Assembly (NCBI GenBank): GCA_036570545.1
Contig: DATCXZ010000294.1
Coordinates: 1 to 7,228, forward strand
Source: Pelagibius sp036570545
Lineage (GTDB): Bacteria; Pseudomonadota; Alphaproteobacteria; Kiloniellales; Kiloniellaceae
Direction: 5' to 3'
DNA: 7,228 bases
This document shows positions 6,931 to 7,228 of the stretch, one piece after another. A program made the translations under genes and the position numbers. Positions within the stretch are counted from its first letter, which is position 1. Each line of letters begins with the position of its first letter. The notes under the pieces were generated by a model. The model did not search any database. It was not told the origin of the DNA and saw nothing but the letters and a program-made list of their open reading frames with translations.

Positions 6931-7017
6931 TCGTCACCCTCGGCCTTGAGCCGAGGGTCCAGGGGCAAGTGACGGAGCGGTTGCCCTGGATACTCGGGTC
7001 AAGCCCGAGTATGACGA
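6931..7017. repeat. Inverted pair of REP-like palindromic units before radA
   Basis: Two copies of a unit of about 38 bp face each other, 6931-6968 and 6981-7017. Copy 1 holds the 9-bp stem ACCCTCGGC/GCCGAGGGT (6936-6944/6950-6958). Copy 2, read on the minus strand, has ATACTCGGG/CCCGAGTAT (plus 6990-6998/7004-7012). Both have the loop CTTGA and the flanks TCGTCA and TCCAGGG. The flanks also pair across the centre (6958-6968 with 6981-6990). Repeats of the form GTCAT-CGGG-CTTGA-CCCG are common in alphaproteobacterial intergenic DNA. The pair may end mlaF transcription or protect its mRNA, but there is no T-tract. Confidence 0.85.
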
Positions 7018-7075
7018 TCCAGGGGAGGTGTGCGTATGGCATAGCCCGCCGCCGCCACAGGGCGGAGCGCTGACC

Positions 7076-7228
7076 ATGGCCAAGCCCCGCTCGCACTACG
7101 TCTGCCAGGACTGCGGCGCCGTCGCGCCCAAGTGGACCGGGCGCTGCGAGGGCTGCGGCGCCTGGAACGCGCTGGTCGAGGAGAGCGTGCAGTCGGCGCC
7201 CGGCGGCCTGGCGGGCAGCCTTTCCGGC
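7076..7228 (+). CDS. radA: DNA repair protein RadA (N-terminal part, continues past window)
   Basis: RadA (Sms) is a RecA/DnaB-related ATPase that drives branch migration of recombination intermediates and aids repair. Only 51 residues are visible. They contain the N-terminal zinc finger with Cys10, Cys13, Cys24 and Cys27 (YVCQDCGAVAPKWTGRCEGCGAWN), a near-perfect family match, followed by LVEE. The family is usually about 450 residues, so the RecA-like and Lon-like domains lie beyond the right edge. ATG 7076 gives the usual short M-A-K-x lead-in, with GGAG (7064-7067) eight bases upstream. It lies 214 bp after mlaF, with the palindromic repeat pair between, and no clear promoter of its own is seen. 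Confidence 0.96.
   Translation, partial: MAKPRSHYVCQDCGAVAPKWTGRCEGCGAWNALVEESVQSAPGGLAGSLSG

Noticed and set aside
6931..7030. CRISPR array in the repeats before radA
   Set aside because: There are only two inverted units with no regular spacers and no cas genes. They are hairpin repeats.

Overview
The window is a high-GC bacterial chromosome segment, almost certainly from an alphaproteobacterium. The gene order fabD (divergent), rpsF-rpsR-rplI, dnaB, alr, an MlaE/MlaF-type ABC transporter pair, then radA is familiar from that class. There is no priB between rpsF and rpsR (unlike Escherichia coli), S6 and L9 carry long C-terminal extensions, and a CTTGA-loop palindromic repeat of a kind common in alphaproteobacterial genomes is present. 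I cannot name the genus.

Layout. Positions 1-408 (minus strand) hold the N-terminal part of fabD. Positions 409-758 are a divergent control region with a recognisable promoter for each side and a structured rpsF leader. Positions 759-2126 are the ribosomal protein operon for S6, S18 and L9, closed by a strong intrinsic terminator (2159-2188) whose T-rich tail lies in a 13-bp unit repeated three times. Positions 2221-2303 hold a perfect 8-bp-arm inverted repeat and a weak candidate promoter ahead of dnaB (2304-3821). dnaB overlaps alr (3796-4959) by 26 nt. A 303-bp non-coding nested palindrome (4957-5259) separates alr from mlaE (5267-6040), which overlaps mlaF (6037-6861) by ATGA. A palindromic repeat pair (6931-7017) precedes radA, which runs off the right edge.

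How the genes fit together. The content is housekeeping: fatty acid initiation (FabD), small and large ribosomal subunit proteins, the replicative helicase, D-alanine supply for peptidoglycan, lipid transport for the outer membrane, and a recombination/branch-migration ATPase. No defence or phage system is visible.

The most interesting object is the 303-bp element after alr. Its 24-bp terminal inverted repeats differ at one base and are bounded by TA. It encloses two further perfect inverted repeats (18 bp and 21 bp), so one strand can fold into a multi-branched cloverleaf. Deleting the element with one TA copy leaves alr ending in TAA with mlaE six bases later. This suggests a transposon-like insertion inside the alr stop codon that changed TAA to TAG without altering the protein, while splitting a tight alr-mlaE junction. 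The second item of note is the repeat pair before radA, whose two hairpins differ by three compensatory base-pair changes.
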